This document shows, piece by piece, positions 43,799-52,070 of a DNA stretch of 60,298 bases; within the stretch, counting starts at the first letter, position 1, and each line of letters starts with the position of its first letter. The stretch is taken from NCBI GenBank assembly GCA_029556615.1, contig JAKQDD010000044.1:1-60298 (forward strand). The letters are read 5' to 3'. The notes under the pieces are model-generated. The model was given only the letters and a program-made list of their open reading frames with translations. It was not told the origin of the DNA and ran no database searches. The stretch is from Verrucomicrobiota bacterium (lineage in GTDB: Bacteria; Verrucomicrobiota; Verrucomicrobiia; Limisphaerales; J093). The position numbers and the translations under genes are program-made.

Positions 43799-45718
43799 AT
43801 GCAATTGACGAAACCCGTTCTGGCTCTTCTGGGAGCGAACCTGCTGGCCACCGTACTGCTATTGGGGCAACCGGTGGTGACGAACTACACAACGTCCATC
43901 TACGCCGTGGTGCCTGACCCCCAGGCCCTGGCCTTCGGGGCGGATGGCGCCCTCTACGTGGGGCGCGACAATCACGGGTCCAGCGGCGGGTACGGCGACG
44001 CCGTCAAGATCCACCGGGTGGCTCCCGGCGGAGCCGCGGTGGCGGAGTTTGGCGAGGTGGCGGTGAGCGATCCGGATGCCCTCATCGTCGACGTGGCAGG
44101 GGTTGTGTCGGGCACGGCGGGCGCCGTGCTCGTGGGCGGCGTCCACAACAACACCACCACGGGCAAAATCGTCGCCTTCGCCCCCGAAGGCACCTCGTCG
44201 GTCTGGTTTGGCCCCAACGCGACGCTCTACAACCCGAGCGCCTTCGCCTTTGACGCGTCGGGACGTTTGTTGATCACGGAGGCCGGCAACGGCAAGGTGC
44301 TGGTCAGCTCGGGCGCGATGCCCACCGTGCTCTTCAGCCTGACGGATGTCATCCGGATCGCGGTGGACACCCTGGATCGCATCGTGGTCAACACGAGCAC
44401 CGGCACGGCCCTGCGGCTCTATACAAGCGGAGGCGTCCTCTCGAACGCCAACTTCGCCGCGGTCAAGGCCAATTGCCCCCTGGCGCGCGGCCCGGGCGGC
44501 TCTTGGGGCACCGACCTCTACGCCGTGGCGCCCAACGGCGACCTGGTCCGCATCGACCTCGAGGGCGGCACCACCAGAGTCGGCTCCGGTTTCTCGAACG
44601 CAGCCGCCTTTGCCTTCGGCCCCGATGCGGCTCTCTATGTCAGCGACTTCGACGCCGACCGCATCTATCGCATCGCCCAACCCAACGTGCCCGGTGCGGT
44701 CACGACGATCCACGCCCGGGTGACAGACCCCGCCCGGCTCTCCTTTGCGCCGGACGGCACGCTGTTCGTCGGACGCGACAACACCGGCTCCGGCGGCGAT
44801 TGGACGGACGCGGTCAAGATCCATCGCATCGGCCCGGGCGGCTCGCCGGTCGAAGAGTATGGCGCGTCCGCGATCACCGACCCGGACGCCGTGGTCTACG
44901 ACGCCGACGGGTCCGCCTCCGGCATTCCCGGGGCGGTCATCGTCGCCGGCACCCAGCTGAACAGCAGCAACGGCAAGATTGTCACCATCCGACCGGATCA
45001 GACGATCACCACGCTCTATGGGCCGACGGCCTTCGCTTTCAACCCCAACGTGTTCGCCTATGACGTGAACGGCCGCCTCCTGGCCTCCGATGACCTTGGC
45101 GGCAAGGTCTGGACCCTCGAGAGCGGGGTGCCTCAAGTGCTGTTCTCGATGCCGGATGCGGTGCATCTCGCCGTCGACACCCTGAACCGGATCGTCATCG
45201 GCGCCGCAGACAAGTCCACGCTTCGACTCTACGGTCCAGAAGGCGTCCTGATCACCAATGCCTTCGCAAACGTGACTACCAACAGCCCCCTGGCCCGGGG
45301 ACCAGGCGGGTTCTGGGGCTCGGGCGTCTTCGGAGTCGCTACGAACGGCACCCTGCTCTCCCTGGACACGAACGGCGTGGCGACCGCCTTCGGGACCGGC
45401 TTCGGCAACCCGTGGGCCATCGCGTTCGGTCCCGACGACGCCCTCTACGTGAGTGAGTTCAAGTCCGATCTCATCTGGCGGATCGCGCCGGGGGTAACCC
45501 GGCCCCGATTGGCCATCACCCGATACGGCACCCAGGTGCAGTTGTCCTGGGAAACCCTCGAGGGCCGGCAGGACCAGCTTCAGTCCACCCCGCAACTGCC
45601 CGCCACCGTCTGGCTCGACGAAGGCAGCCCCTTCCCCGGCGCCGGCGGCCTGGTGCTGACCAACCTCACGATCGGTCCGCAGCCCGCCATGTTCTTCCGG
45701 CTCGAATCGGACAAGTGA
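43799..45718 (+). CDS. Secreted NHL/SMP-30-like beta-propeller protein
   Basis: About 639 residues. ATG 43799 opens a signal peptide (LTKPVLALLGANLLATVLLLG). Two halves of about 280 residues repeat each other: DPQALAFGADGALYVGRDNHGS...DAVKIHRVAPGG and DPARLSFAPDGTLFVGRDNTGS...DAVKIHRIGPGG, each continuing through GTxGAVxVxGxxxNxxxGKIV and LYVSDFDADRIYRI or LYVSEFKSDLIWRI. The C-terminus is a small beta-domain ending MFFRLESDK, common in exported Verrucomicrobia proteins. An internal duplication created one large or two tandem propellers. Probably binds or cleaves an extracellular lactone or glycan; unproven. Confidence 0.85.
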   Translation: MQLTKPVLALLGANLLATVLLLGQPVVTNYTTSIYAVVPDPQALAFGADGALYVGRDNHGSSGGYGDAVKIHRVAPGGAAVAEFGEVAVSDPDALIVDVAGVVSGTAGAVLVGGVHNNTTTGKIVAFAPEGTSSVWFGPNATLYNPSAFAFDASGRLLITEAGNGKVLVSSGAMPTVLFSLTDVIRIAVDTLDRIVVNTSTGTALRLYTSGGVLSNANFAAVKANCPLARGPGGSWGTDLYAVAPNGDLVRIDLEGGTTRVGSGFSNAAAFAFGPDAALYVSDFDADRIYRIAQPNVPGAVTTIHARVTDPARLSFAPDGTLFVGRDNTGSGGDWTDAVKIHRIGPGGSPVEEYGASAITDPDAVVYDADGSASGIPGAVIVAGTQLNSSNGKIVTIRPDQTITTLYGPTAFAFNPNVFAYDVNGRLLASDDLGGKVWTLESGVPQVLFSMPDAVHLAVDTLNRIVIGAADKSTLRLYGPEGVLITNAFANVTTNSPLARGPGGFWGSGVFGVATNGTLLSLDTNGVATAFGTGFGNPWAIAFGPDDALYVSEFKSDLIWRIAPGVTRPRLAITRYGTQVQLSWETLEGRQDQLQSTPQLPATVWLDEGSPFPGAGGLVLTNLTIGPQPAMFFRLESDK

Positions 45719-45772
45719 GCCGCTGCCTGCGGGCTTGAGTTCGCACCGGGGCACGGTGCTATTGTCGTGCCC

Positions 45773-47641
45773 ATGAACGTCAGGGCGTTTTCTCTGCTCA
45801 CTCCCGCATGGCTCATCCTCTGCAGCCTCGGCACCCCTGCCCTCCTGCTGGCAGCACCGGGCCCCTCGGCCGGGGAACCCAATGCCGCCGAACAGAAGGC
45901 GGCCCGCGCAGGCGCGGTATCCCAGTTCCTCAAGGCGTGCGCCGACCTCGGCCAGGCGTCGACTGACCTTCGAGTCGGACGCGCAACCTCGATGGAGAAA
46001 GTCCTTCCGCGGGACATGCCGTTCGCCATCGAACCGCTGCGCGACCTCCAACTGAGCCTCGCCCGCAACGAAAAGGAGAGCGCCCAACTGATCGTCGTCC
46101 CCGTGGCCGGCCCCCTGAGAGAGGTCTCAGTCAACGCCAGCGACCTGCGATCCGCCGAGGGCACGGTTTTCTCGAAAGACCAGATCCAGTGCGACGTCGT
46201 GGGCTACGTCAAAACCCAGGCACGCCCGCCCTACGGCACCTCCCACATCGGATGGTGGCCGGATCCCATCCTGAATTTCCTCGGCCCGGTCGACATCGCC
46301 GCTGACGACCTCCAGAGCTTCTGGGTCCGGGTGCGCGCCCCCAAGGATCAGCCCCCTGGCACCTATCGCGGCACCCTCCGCGTCTCGGCGGAAGGGGTCC
46401 CCGCTCAGACGTTCCCGATGGCGGTCCGCGTCTTCTCGTTCACGTTGCCGACCCACAGTCCCCTGCCCGTCGCCATCACGTTCTCCCCGCATGACTATCC
46501 GGCCGATGAGAAGAAACCGCTCGAGGGCGCGTACCGCAACGCCTCCGAGTACCCGGTCCGCGCCTGGCGGAACCACAAGCTGGCCTGGGCGGAGATGCTG
46601 GCGGACTACTACATCAACTACGACAGCCTTTACCGGCACGGCCCCCCGGACTTCGAAGTGCTCGATCACCTGCATCAGCGCGGGCAGCTTGTCGCGTTCA
46701 ATCTCGGGAACTTCGACGCCGTGTCGCGGGACGCCGCGGCCGCAACCAACGCTCTGGCGTGGCTGCGCACCGCGTACGACGAGGCGGTCCGACGGGGCAT
46801 CGTGGATCACGCTTATCTCTACGGCTTCGACGAGTGCAAGCCGGAACAGTTCCCGCTCCTCGAGAAGACCGCTCAAACCCTGCGCCGCGAATTCCCAAAG
46901 GCGCTTCTCATGACGACCAGCTATGACCACAGCTATGGCATGGACACCGTCGTCAAGACCATCGATGCGTGGTGCCCGCTGACACCCAGCTTCAAGCCGG
47001 ACCAGGCCGCCGCGGCCCGCGCCGCCGGCCGGCACATATGGTGGTACATCTGTTGCGGCCCCCACCATCCCCACGCCAACCTGTTCATCGAATACCCCGC
47101 CATCGAGGGCCGCCTGCTCATGGGCGCCATGACCGCCAAACAACGCCCCGACGGCTTCCTCTACTACCAGGTCAGCATCTGGAACGCCCGAACGCCCATC
47201 ACCCGCGGCCCGTTCACCGATTGGGACCCGCGCAGTTGGACCACCTATCACGGCGACGGCTCCTGGACCTGCGTCGGACCCGACGGCACGCCGGTGCCCA
47301 CGATCCGCCTCGAGAACTTCCGCGATGGCCTCGAAGACTACGCCTACACCGTCATCCTCGAGACCATCATCCGCCAACTCGAAGCCTCAGCGTCCTCCCT
47401 GTCGTCCACCCAACAGCAATGGCTCGCCGACGCCAAGACCGCGCTCCCCGTCCCCGAGACGCTGGTCAAGTCCATGACCGACTACTCGCGCGAACCGACC
47501 CGGCTCTACGCCTGGCGCAACCGCATCGGCAACCTCATCGACGCGTCCGGCCTCGCCAACGTCAATCCCTGGGGCCCAAACTTCGGCCCCCGCGGCCTGC
47601 CTCGGACCCACCCCCCCGGCACAGCCGGCGCCTCCCGGTGA
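45773..47641 (+). CDS. Secreted DUF4091 / glycoside hydrolase family 123-like protein
   Basis: About 622 residues from ATG 45773 (a GTG lies two codons before). A signal peptide (LTPAWLILCSLGTPALLLAA) precedes an N-terminal beta-sandwich (LSLARNEKESAQLIVVP, FWVRVRAPKDQPPGTYRGTLRVSA) and a TIM-barrel catalytic part: YLYGFDECKPEQF with Asp353-Glu354, the Asp-Glu pair typical of GH123 substrate-assisted N-acetylgalactosaminidases, then RHIWWYICCGP and a terminal IRLENFRDGLEDYAY block (DUF4091). Likely to hydrolyse amino-sugar-containing glycans outside the cell. It lies 54 bp after the propeller gene. Confidence 0.88.
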   Translation: MNVRAFSLLTPAWLILCSLGTPALLLAAPGPSAGEPNAAEQKAARAGAVSQFLKACADLGQASTDLRVGRATSMEKVLPRDMPFAIEPLRDLQLSLARNEKESAQLIVVPVAGPLREVSVNASDLRSAEGTVFSKDQIQCDVVGYVKTQARPPYGTSHIGWWPDPILNFLGPVDIAADDLQSFWVRVRAPKDQPPGTYRGTLRVSAEGVPAQTFPMAVRVFSFTLPTHSPLPVAITFSPHDYPADEKKPLEGAYRNASEYPVRAWRNHKLAWAEMLADYYINYDSLYRHGPPDFEVLDHLHQRGQLVAFNLGNFDAVSRDAAAATNALAWLRTAYDEAVRRGIVDHAYLYGFDECKPEQFPLLEKTAQTLRREFPKALLMTTSYDHSYGMDTVVKTIDAWCPLTPSFKPDQAAAARAAGRHIWWYICCGPHHPHANLFIEYPAIEGRLLMGAMTAKQRPDGFLYYQVSIWNARTPITRGPFTDWDPRSWTTYHGDGSWTCVGPDGTPVPTIRLENFRDGLEDYAYTVILETIIRQLEASASSLSSTQQQWLADAKTALPVPETLVKSMTDYSREPTRLYAWRNRIGNLIDASGLANVNPWGPNFGPRGLPRTHPPGTAGASR

Positions 47642-47684
47642 GAACCAGGAGCCAGAAGCGACAACAGCCCCATCCACGACCCTC

Positions 47685-49112
47685 ATGCGCGTCCTGCTGG
47701 TCAATACCAACCGCATGAAACCGGCCATCGCGCCGGTCGCCCTCGATTACCTGGCCGACAGTCTCGAGGCCACCGGATGCGACGTGCACCTGCTGGACCT
47801 CTGCTTCTCGGTCGACACCGACGCCGACATCGCCGCCGCCCTCAACCGCGCCACCCCGGACGTCATCGGACTCACCGTCCGAAACACCGACGACTGTTAC
47901 ATGAGCGGCCAGGCGTTCTTCCTGCCTGAGATCCGACGCCTCATCGGCCAAATCCGGGCCGTCTCCCCAAACCCCGTGGTCCTCGGCGGCGTGGGATTCT
48001 CCGTGGCCCCCGAGGCGATCCTCGATTACTGCGGCGCGGACTTCGGCGTGCGCGGCGACGGCGAAACGGCGCTGGTCGAGTTCGTGCGCGCATTCGAGGC
48101 GGGCCGCGAATGGCAGAGCGTCCCGAACCTGATCTACCGCGACCACGGCCGACTCCGACAGAATCCGCCGCGATGGGTGGACCTGGCCCAGGTGCCGCCG
48201 CGCCGCCGCGCCTTCCTGGATAACCCGCGCTATTTCCGCGAAGGCGGTCAGGCGGGTTTCGAGACGAAACGCGGATGCACCATGGGCTGCATCTACTGTG
48301 CCGACCCGGTGGCCAAGGGACGCACAAGGCGCCTCGCGCCGCCCGCGCTGGTCGTCGGAGAATTGTCGGCGCTGCACGCCCAGGGCATCGACCACGGCCA
48401 TACCTGCGACAGCGAATTCAACCTCCCCCTCGACCACGCGCGCGCCATCTGCCAAGCCATCGTCGACGCCCATCTCGGCAGTGCCATCCGCTGGTACGCC
48501 TACTGCGCACCCGCGCCATTCCCGGATGACTTTGCCGCCCTCTGCCGGCGCGCCGGCTGCGTCGGCATCAACTTCGGCGTCGACAGCGGCTCGAACGACA
48601 TGCTGCGGCGCCTGGGACGCCACTTCACGGCCGACGACCTGATCGCCACCGCCGCCGCCTGCCGCCGACACGGACTCCGGTTCATGTATGATCTGCTCCT
48701 GGGCGGCCCCGGCGAGACCCGCGCCTCCGTGCGCGAAACGATCGATCTCATGCGGCGCATCCAACCGGATTGCGTCGGGTTGTCCCTCGGCGTGCGCGTC
48801 TACGAAGGCACCCCCCTGGCTCGAACCCTGCGCGCCGAAAGCGAATTGCCGTCCCATCCCCATCTCCACGGGGCCAAACAAACCCATCCCGCGCTCCTCG
48901 AACCCGTGTTCTATCTCTCGCCCGAGCTCGGCACCGACCTCCTGCCCTGGGTGCGGGAATCCGTCGCCGGCGATCCCCGGTTCTTCCTGCCGGCCGACAC
49001 CGGGGCCAATCCGAACTACAACTACAGCGAAAACGCCGTCCTCGTCCGCGCCATCGCCAACGGAGCCCGCGGAGCCTATTGGGATATCCTGTCCCGGGGC
49101 GTCGGGCGCTGA
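47685..49112 (+). CDS. Radical SAM protein with an N-terminal B12-binding-like domain
   Basis: 475 residues. The N-terminal 130 residues have the Rossmann-like B12-binding fold (MRVLLVNTNRMKPAIAPVALDYLADSLEATG, PNPVVLGGVGFSVAPEAIL) but I see no DxHxxG cobalamin ligand motif, so base-off binding without His is likely. The radical SAM core has CTMGCIYC (Cys198, Cys202, Cys205), then GINFGVDSGSNDMLRRLGR and YDLLLGGPGETRASVRETI. Cytoplasmic; it could be a methyltransferase or a ring-forming enzyme of lipid or cofactor synthesis. 43 bp separate it from the GH123-like gene. Its TGA starts a type D-like GACCGCGGCGGG block, and GC-rich inverted arms follow at about 49147-49172. Confidence 0.88.
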   Translation: MRVLLVNTNRMKPAIAPVALDYLADSLEATGCDVHLLDLCFSVDTDADIAAALNRATPDVIGLTVRNTDDCYMSGQAFFLPEIRRLIGQIRAVSPNPVVLGGVGFSVAPEAILDYCGADFGVRGDGETALVEFVRAFEAGREWQSVPNLIYRDHGRLRQNPPRWVDLAQVPPRRRAFLDNPRYFREGGQAGFETKRGCTMGCIYCADPVAKGRTRRLAPPALVVGELSALHAQGIDHGHTCDSEFNLPLDHARAICQAIVDAHLGSAIRWYAYCAPAPFPDDFAALCRRAGCVGINFGVDSGSNDMLRRLGRHFTADDLIATAAACRRHGLRFMYDLLLGGPGETRASVRETIDLMRRIQPDCVGLSLGVRVYEGTPLARTLRAESELPSHPHLHGAKQTHPALLEPVFYLSPELGTDLLPWVRESVAGDPRFFLPADTGANPNYNYSENAVLVRAIANGARGAYWDILSRGVGR

Positions 49113-49240
49113 CCGCGGCGGGTCAAAGGGGTCCGTCCTCCGTCCCGCACCGCCTGCGACGCGGGCGGGTGCAGGGTGAGCCTCCGGGGGGCGCCTCCTC
49201 CGCCATTGCCCAAACGTGAGCCTCCGTGTGTAATACCCCC

Positions 49241-51892
49241 ATGTCAGACATGCCTCCGACTGCAGGCCCCATCCCAAGCCGACATCCCTCCAGGTCGACC
49301 ACGGGCGCAACCACACCCGTTCATCCCGCGCGCCGGTTGGCCGTCGCCGTGTTCCTTGGTGTTATCGCCATGGCCCGGGCGGCCACGGTCAATCCTGACG
49401 AACTGGCCGAATCCCACCGATGGGCAACCGCCCGCTTTGCCTCCCTCGCCGGCCCCCTCCCGGCGGTCGAGCCCATCCCCGCTCTTTATCTTCAGGCCAA
49501 CCACGACGCCGTGCAGAAGAACGGGCGCCACGGTCAACCCATGAAGCTGGGAACCCAGTCCTTCAACCGCGGTCTCTATTGCCACGCGCCCAGCAGGATC
49601 CTCGTCCGCCTGCCGGCACCGGGCCGGACCTTCACCGCCCTCGCCGGCATCGACAGCAATGAGCAAACCGGAGGCGGCCGCGGCAGCGTCGAGTTCTCCG
49701 TCCGGCTCGGAGAGGCCGAGCCCTTCAAGTCCGCCGTGATGCGTGAGGGCATGCCCCCCCAGCGCGTCGAGGTCGACCTGCAACGCGCCGTCGAGTTCGT
49801 GCTCGAGGTGAATCCCACGCCCGACGGCATCGCGTGCGACCAGGCGGATTGGGCCGAAGCCCGGGTCACCCTCGAGGATGGACGCGAGCTCTGGGTTGCC
49901 GACCTGACGCTGATCGACGAACGCCCCTTCCGTCTCTTCGCCACCGCAGCGCCCTTCTCGTTCACCTACGGAGGCCGCCCCTCGGCGCAATGCCTCGCCG
50001 CATGGCCAGTCCAACGGACGTCGAGAACGATCCGCCCGGATTCGGCCAGCCCCCACCCCCGCGGCGGCGATCTCACCGAGCAGACCCTCGTGTGGACCGA
50101 CCCCGCCACTGGCCTCGAAGTCCGATGCGTCGCCATCGAGTACCACCGCTTCCCCACCGTCGAGTGGACGCTGTTCTTCCGCAACACCAGCTCGAATGCC
50201 ACGCCTATCCTCGAGTCGCTTCAGGCGCTCGACGTCCAGCTGGATCGCGGGGATACCGCGGAGTTCCTCCTGCATCATCACCGCGGCTCCCTGGCCGACG
50301 GCAACGACTATGGGCCGCTGGAAACACCACTCCCCCCGGGCCAACAGAAGCGCCTCGGCGGCCAGGGAGGCCGGCCCACGAACGCCGACTGGTCCTACGT
50401 CAACCTCGAGTGGCCCCATCAAGGCTTGATCCTCGCCGTCGGCTGGCCCGGCCAGTGGGCTGCCCAGTTCACCCGTGACGCCGCCCGCGGTCTCGAGATC
50501 CGAGCCGGCCAGGAGCTCACCCGCTTCAAGCTCCTGCCCGGGGAGGAGATCCGCAGCCCCCTCATCGCCCTCCAGTTCTATAAGGGCGACCGGATCCGGG
50601 CCCAAAACGTCTGGCGGCGGTGGATGCAGGCGCACTCGATGCCCACGCCCGGGGGCGCCCTGCCGCCGCCCCAGTTCGTCGCCTCGAGCTCGCGGCAGTA
50701 TGATGAAATGATCCGCGCCAACGAGACCAACCAGATCGCCTTCATCGACCGCTACCTGGCGGAGCGCCTCAAGCTCGATTACTGGTGGATGGACGCCGGC
50801 TGGTACGAACACCATGGCGGCGGCTGGCCGCGCGTCGGCACCTGGCTCGTGGACTCGAACCGGTTCCCCCGCGGCCTCCGCGCCGTTTCCGACCATGCCC
50901 ACCAACAGAACATCAAGATCATCGTCTGGTTCGAGCCCGAGCGCGTCACGGCGGGAACATGGCTCGCCCTCAACCGCCCCGAGTGGGTCCTCGGCGGCGG
51001 CAACGGCGGACTGCTTAACCTCGGCGACGAGAATGCCCGCCGCTGGCTGACCGACCATATCGATGCCCTGATCACGGAACAGGGCATCGACCTCTACCGC
51101 CAGGATTTCAACATGGACCCGCTCGATGCCTGGCGAAAGAACGACGCGCCCGACCGCCAGGGCATCACGGAGAATCACCACGTCACCGGCCTCCTGGCGT
51201 TCTGGGACGAGTTGCGCCGGCGACATCCCAACCTCCTGATCGACGCCTGCGCTTCCGGCGGCCGGCGCAACGACCTCGAATCCATGCGCCGCGCCGTCCC
51301 GCTCTGGCGCAGCGATTACGCCTACGAACCCACCGGCCACCAGTGCATGACGCATGGCGTGTCCCTCTGGCTCCCCTACCACGGCACCGGAACGGTCGCC
51401 GCCCGCAATGCCGCTTACTACGGCAGCGGGAAAACCCCCGTTGAACCCTACGCCTTCTGGAGCAATGTCACCCCAAGCCTCGGCTTCGGCATCGACATGC
51501 GCGTGCCAGACCTCGACTACGAAGCCCTTCGCCAACTCGTCGCCCGATGGCGGCAGATGGTCGTCAACTTCGCCGGGGATTACTACCCCCTGACCGGTTG
51601 GACCCGCGACACCACACTCTGGATCGCCTGGCAGTTCGATCGCCCCGAGACCGGCCACGGCATGGTTCAAGCCTTCCGCCGCGAGAACAGCGCCTACGAA
51701 TCCGCCCGGTTCCAACTCCGAGGCCTCGATCCCAACGCCCGTTACTCGGTGCGACCCCTCGATCCCCCCAATCCGCCCAGCGAGTTCTCCGGACGCGAAC
51801 TCCTTGAACAGGGCGTCCCCATCGCCATCCCGAACCGCCCCGGCGCCGTTGTCCTCCTCTATACAAAAACGCCGGCGGCAGCCCGGAACTGA
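49241..51892 (+). CDS. Secreted GH36 alpha-galactosidase with NPCBM domain
   Basis: About 883 residues (ATG 49241; ATG 49250 is an alternative). The proline-rich N-terminus contains a signal segment (LAVAVFLGVIAMARA). An NPCBM carbohydrate-binding domain (FNRGLYCHAPSRILVRLPAPGRTFTALAGID) precedes the GH36 beta-supersandwich and TIM barrel: DYWWMDAGWY, WFEPERV, the catalytic nucleophile in YRQDFN (Asp622), CASGGRRNDLES and the acid/base in RSDYAYEP (Asp692). Expected to remove alpha-linked galactose (or N-acetylgalactosamine) from extracellular oligosaccharides. The TGA codon lies in a hairpin (51889-51916). Confidence 0.93.
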   Translation: MSDMPPTAGPIPSRHPSRSTTGATTPVHPARRLAVAVFLGVIAMARAATVNPDELAESHRWATARFASLAGPLPAVEPIPALYLQANHDAVQKNGRHGQPMKLGTQSFNRGLYCHAPSRILVRLPAPGRTFTALAGIDSNEQTGGGRGSVEFSVRLGEAEPFKSAVMREGMPPQRVEVDLQRAVEFVLEVNPTPDGIACDQADWAEARVTLEDGRELWVADLTLIDERPFRLFATAAPFSFTYGGRPSAQCLAAWPVQRTSRTIRPDSASPHPRGGDLTEQTLVWTDPATGLEVRCVAIEYHRFPTVEWTLFFRNTSSNATPILESLQALDVQLDRGDTAEFLLHHHRGSLADGNDYGPLETPLPPGQQKRLGGQGGRPTNADWSYVNLEWPHQGLILAVGWPGQWAAQFTRDAARGLEIRAGQELTRFKLLPGEEIRSPLIALQFYKGDRIRAQNVWRRWMQAHSMPTPGGALPPPQFVASSSRQYDEMIRANETNQIAFIDRYLAERLKLDYWWMDAGWYEHHGGGWPRVGTWLVDSNRFPRGLRAVSDHAHQQNIKIIVWFEPERVTAGTWLALNRPEWVLGGGNGGLLNLGDENARRWLTDHIDALITEQGIDLYRQDFNMDPLDAWRKNDAPDRQGITENHHVTGLLAFWDELRRRHPNLLIDACASGGRRNDLESMRRAVPLWRSDYAYEPTGHQCMTHGVSLWLPYHGTGTVAARNAAYYGSGKTPVEPYAFWSNVTPSLGFGIDMRVPDLDYEALRQLVARWRQMVVNFAGDYYPLTGWTRDTTLWIAWQFDRPETGHGMVQAFRRENSAYESARFQLRGLDPNARYSVRPLDPPNPPSEFSGRELLEQGVPIAIPNRPGAVVLLYTKTPAAARN

Positions 51893-51916
51893 CCGCGGCC
51901 CCTGGGCGGCCGTCAG
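51889..51916 (+). terminator. Hairpin spanning the alpha-galactosidase stop codon
   Basis: CTGAC and GTCAG enclose GGCC...GGCC, giving an interrupted GC stem that includes the TGA (51890-51892). No clear T run follows. The TGACCGCGG sequence is the same as at the radical-SAM gene end. Confidence 0.35.
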
Positions 51917-52002
51917 TGCCGCGCTGATATCCCCTCGCACCATGTCCTGCAACCCGACCGTCAGCGCCCGCCTTCGCCCTGCGACAACGGCGCGGGAGAA
52001 TC

Positions 52003-52070
52003 GGCGGGTGGGCTGGGCAGGGTCTTCATGAGCCTGAGGGCCCGACTGGGTCTGAGGCCGCGCCTCGCTA
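52003..52070 (-). repeat. Partial type A repeat at the OPT gene end
   Basis: CAGGGTCTTCATGAGCC, CTGGGTCTGAGG and CGCGCCTCGCTA are the reverse of the type A consensus. The stop codon of the transporter gene (TAG at 52070-52068) is the first three bases of the repeat on the minus strand. Confidence 0.65.

Noticed and set aside
43859..46087. Minus-strand open frame of 742 codons
   Set aside because: It spans two plus-strand genes with signal peptides and has no recognisable domain.
49244..51952. Open frame of 902 codons on the minus strand
   Set aside because: It exactly opposes the alpha-galactosidase gene, whose catalytic motifs are intact; the composition is a codon-bias artefact.
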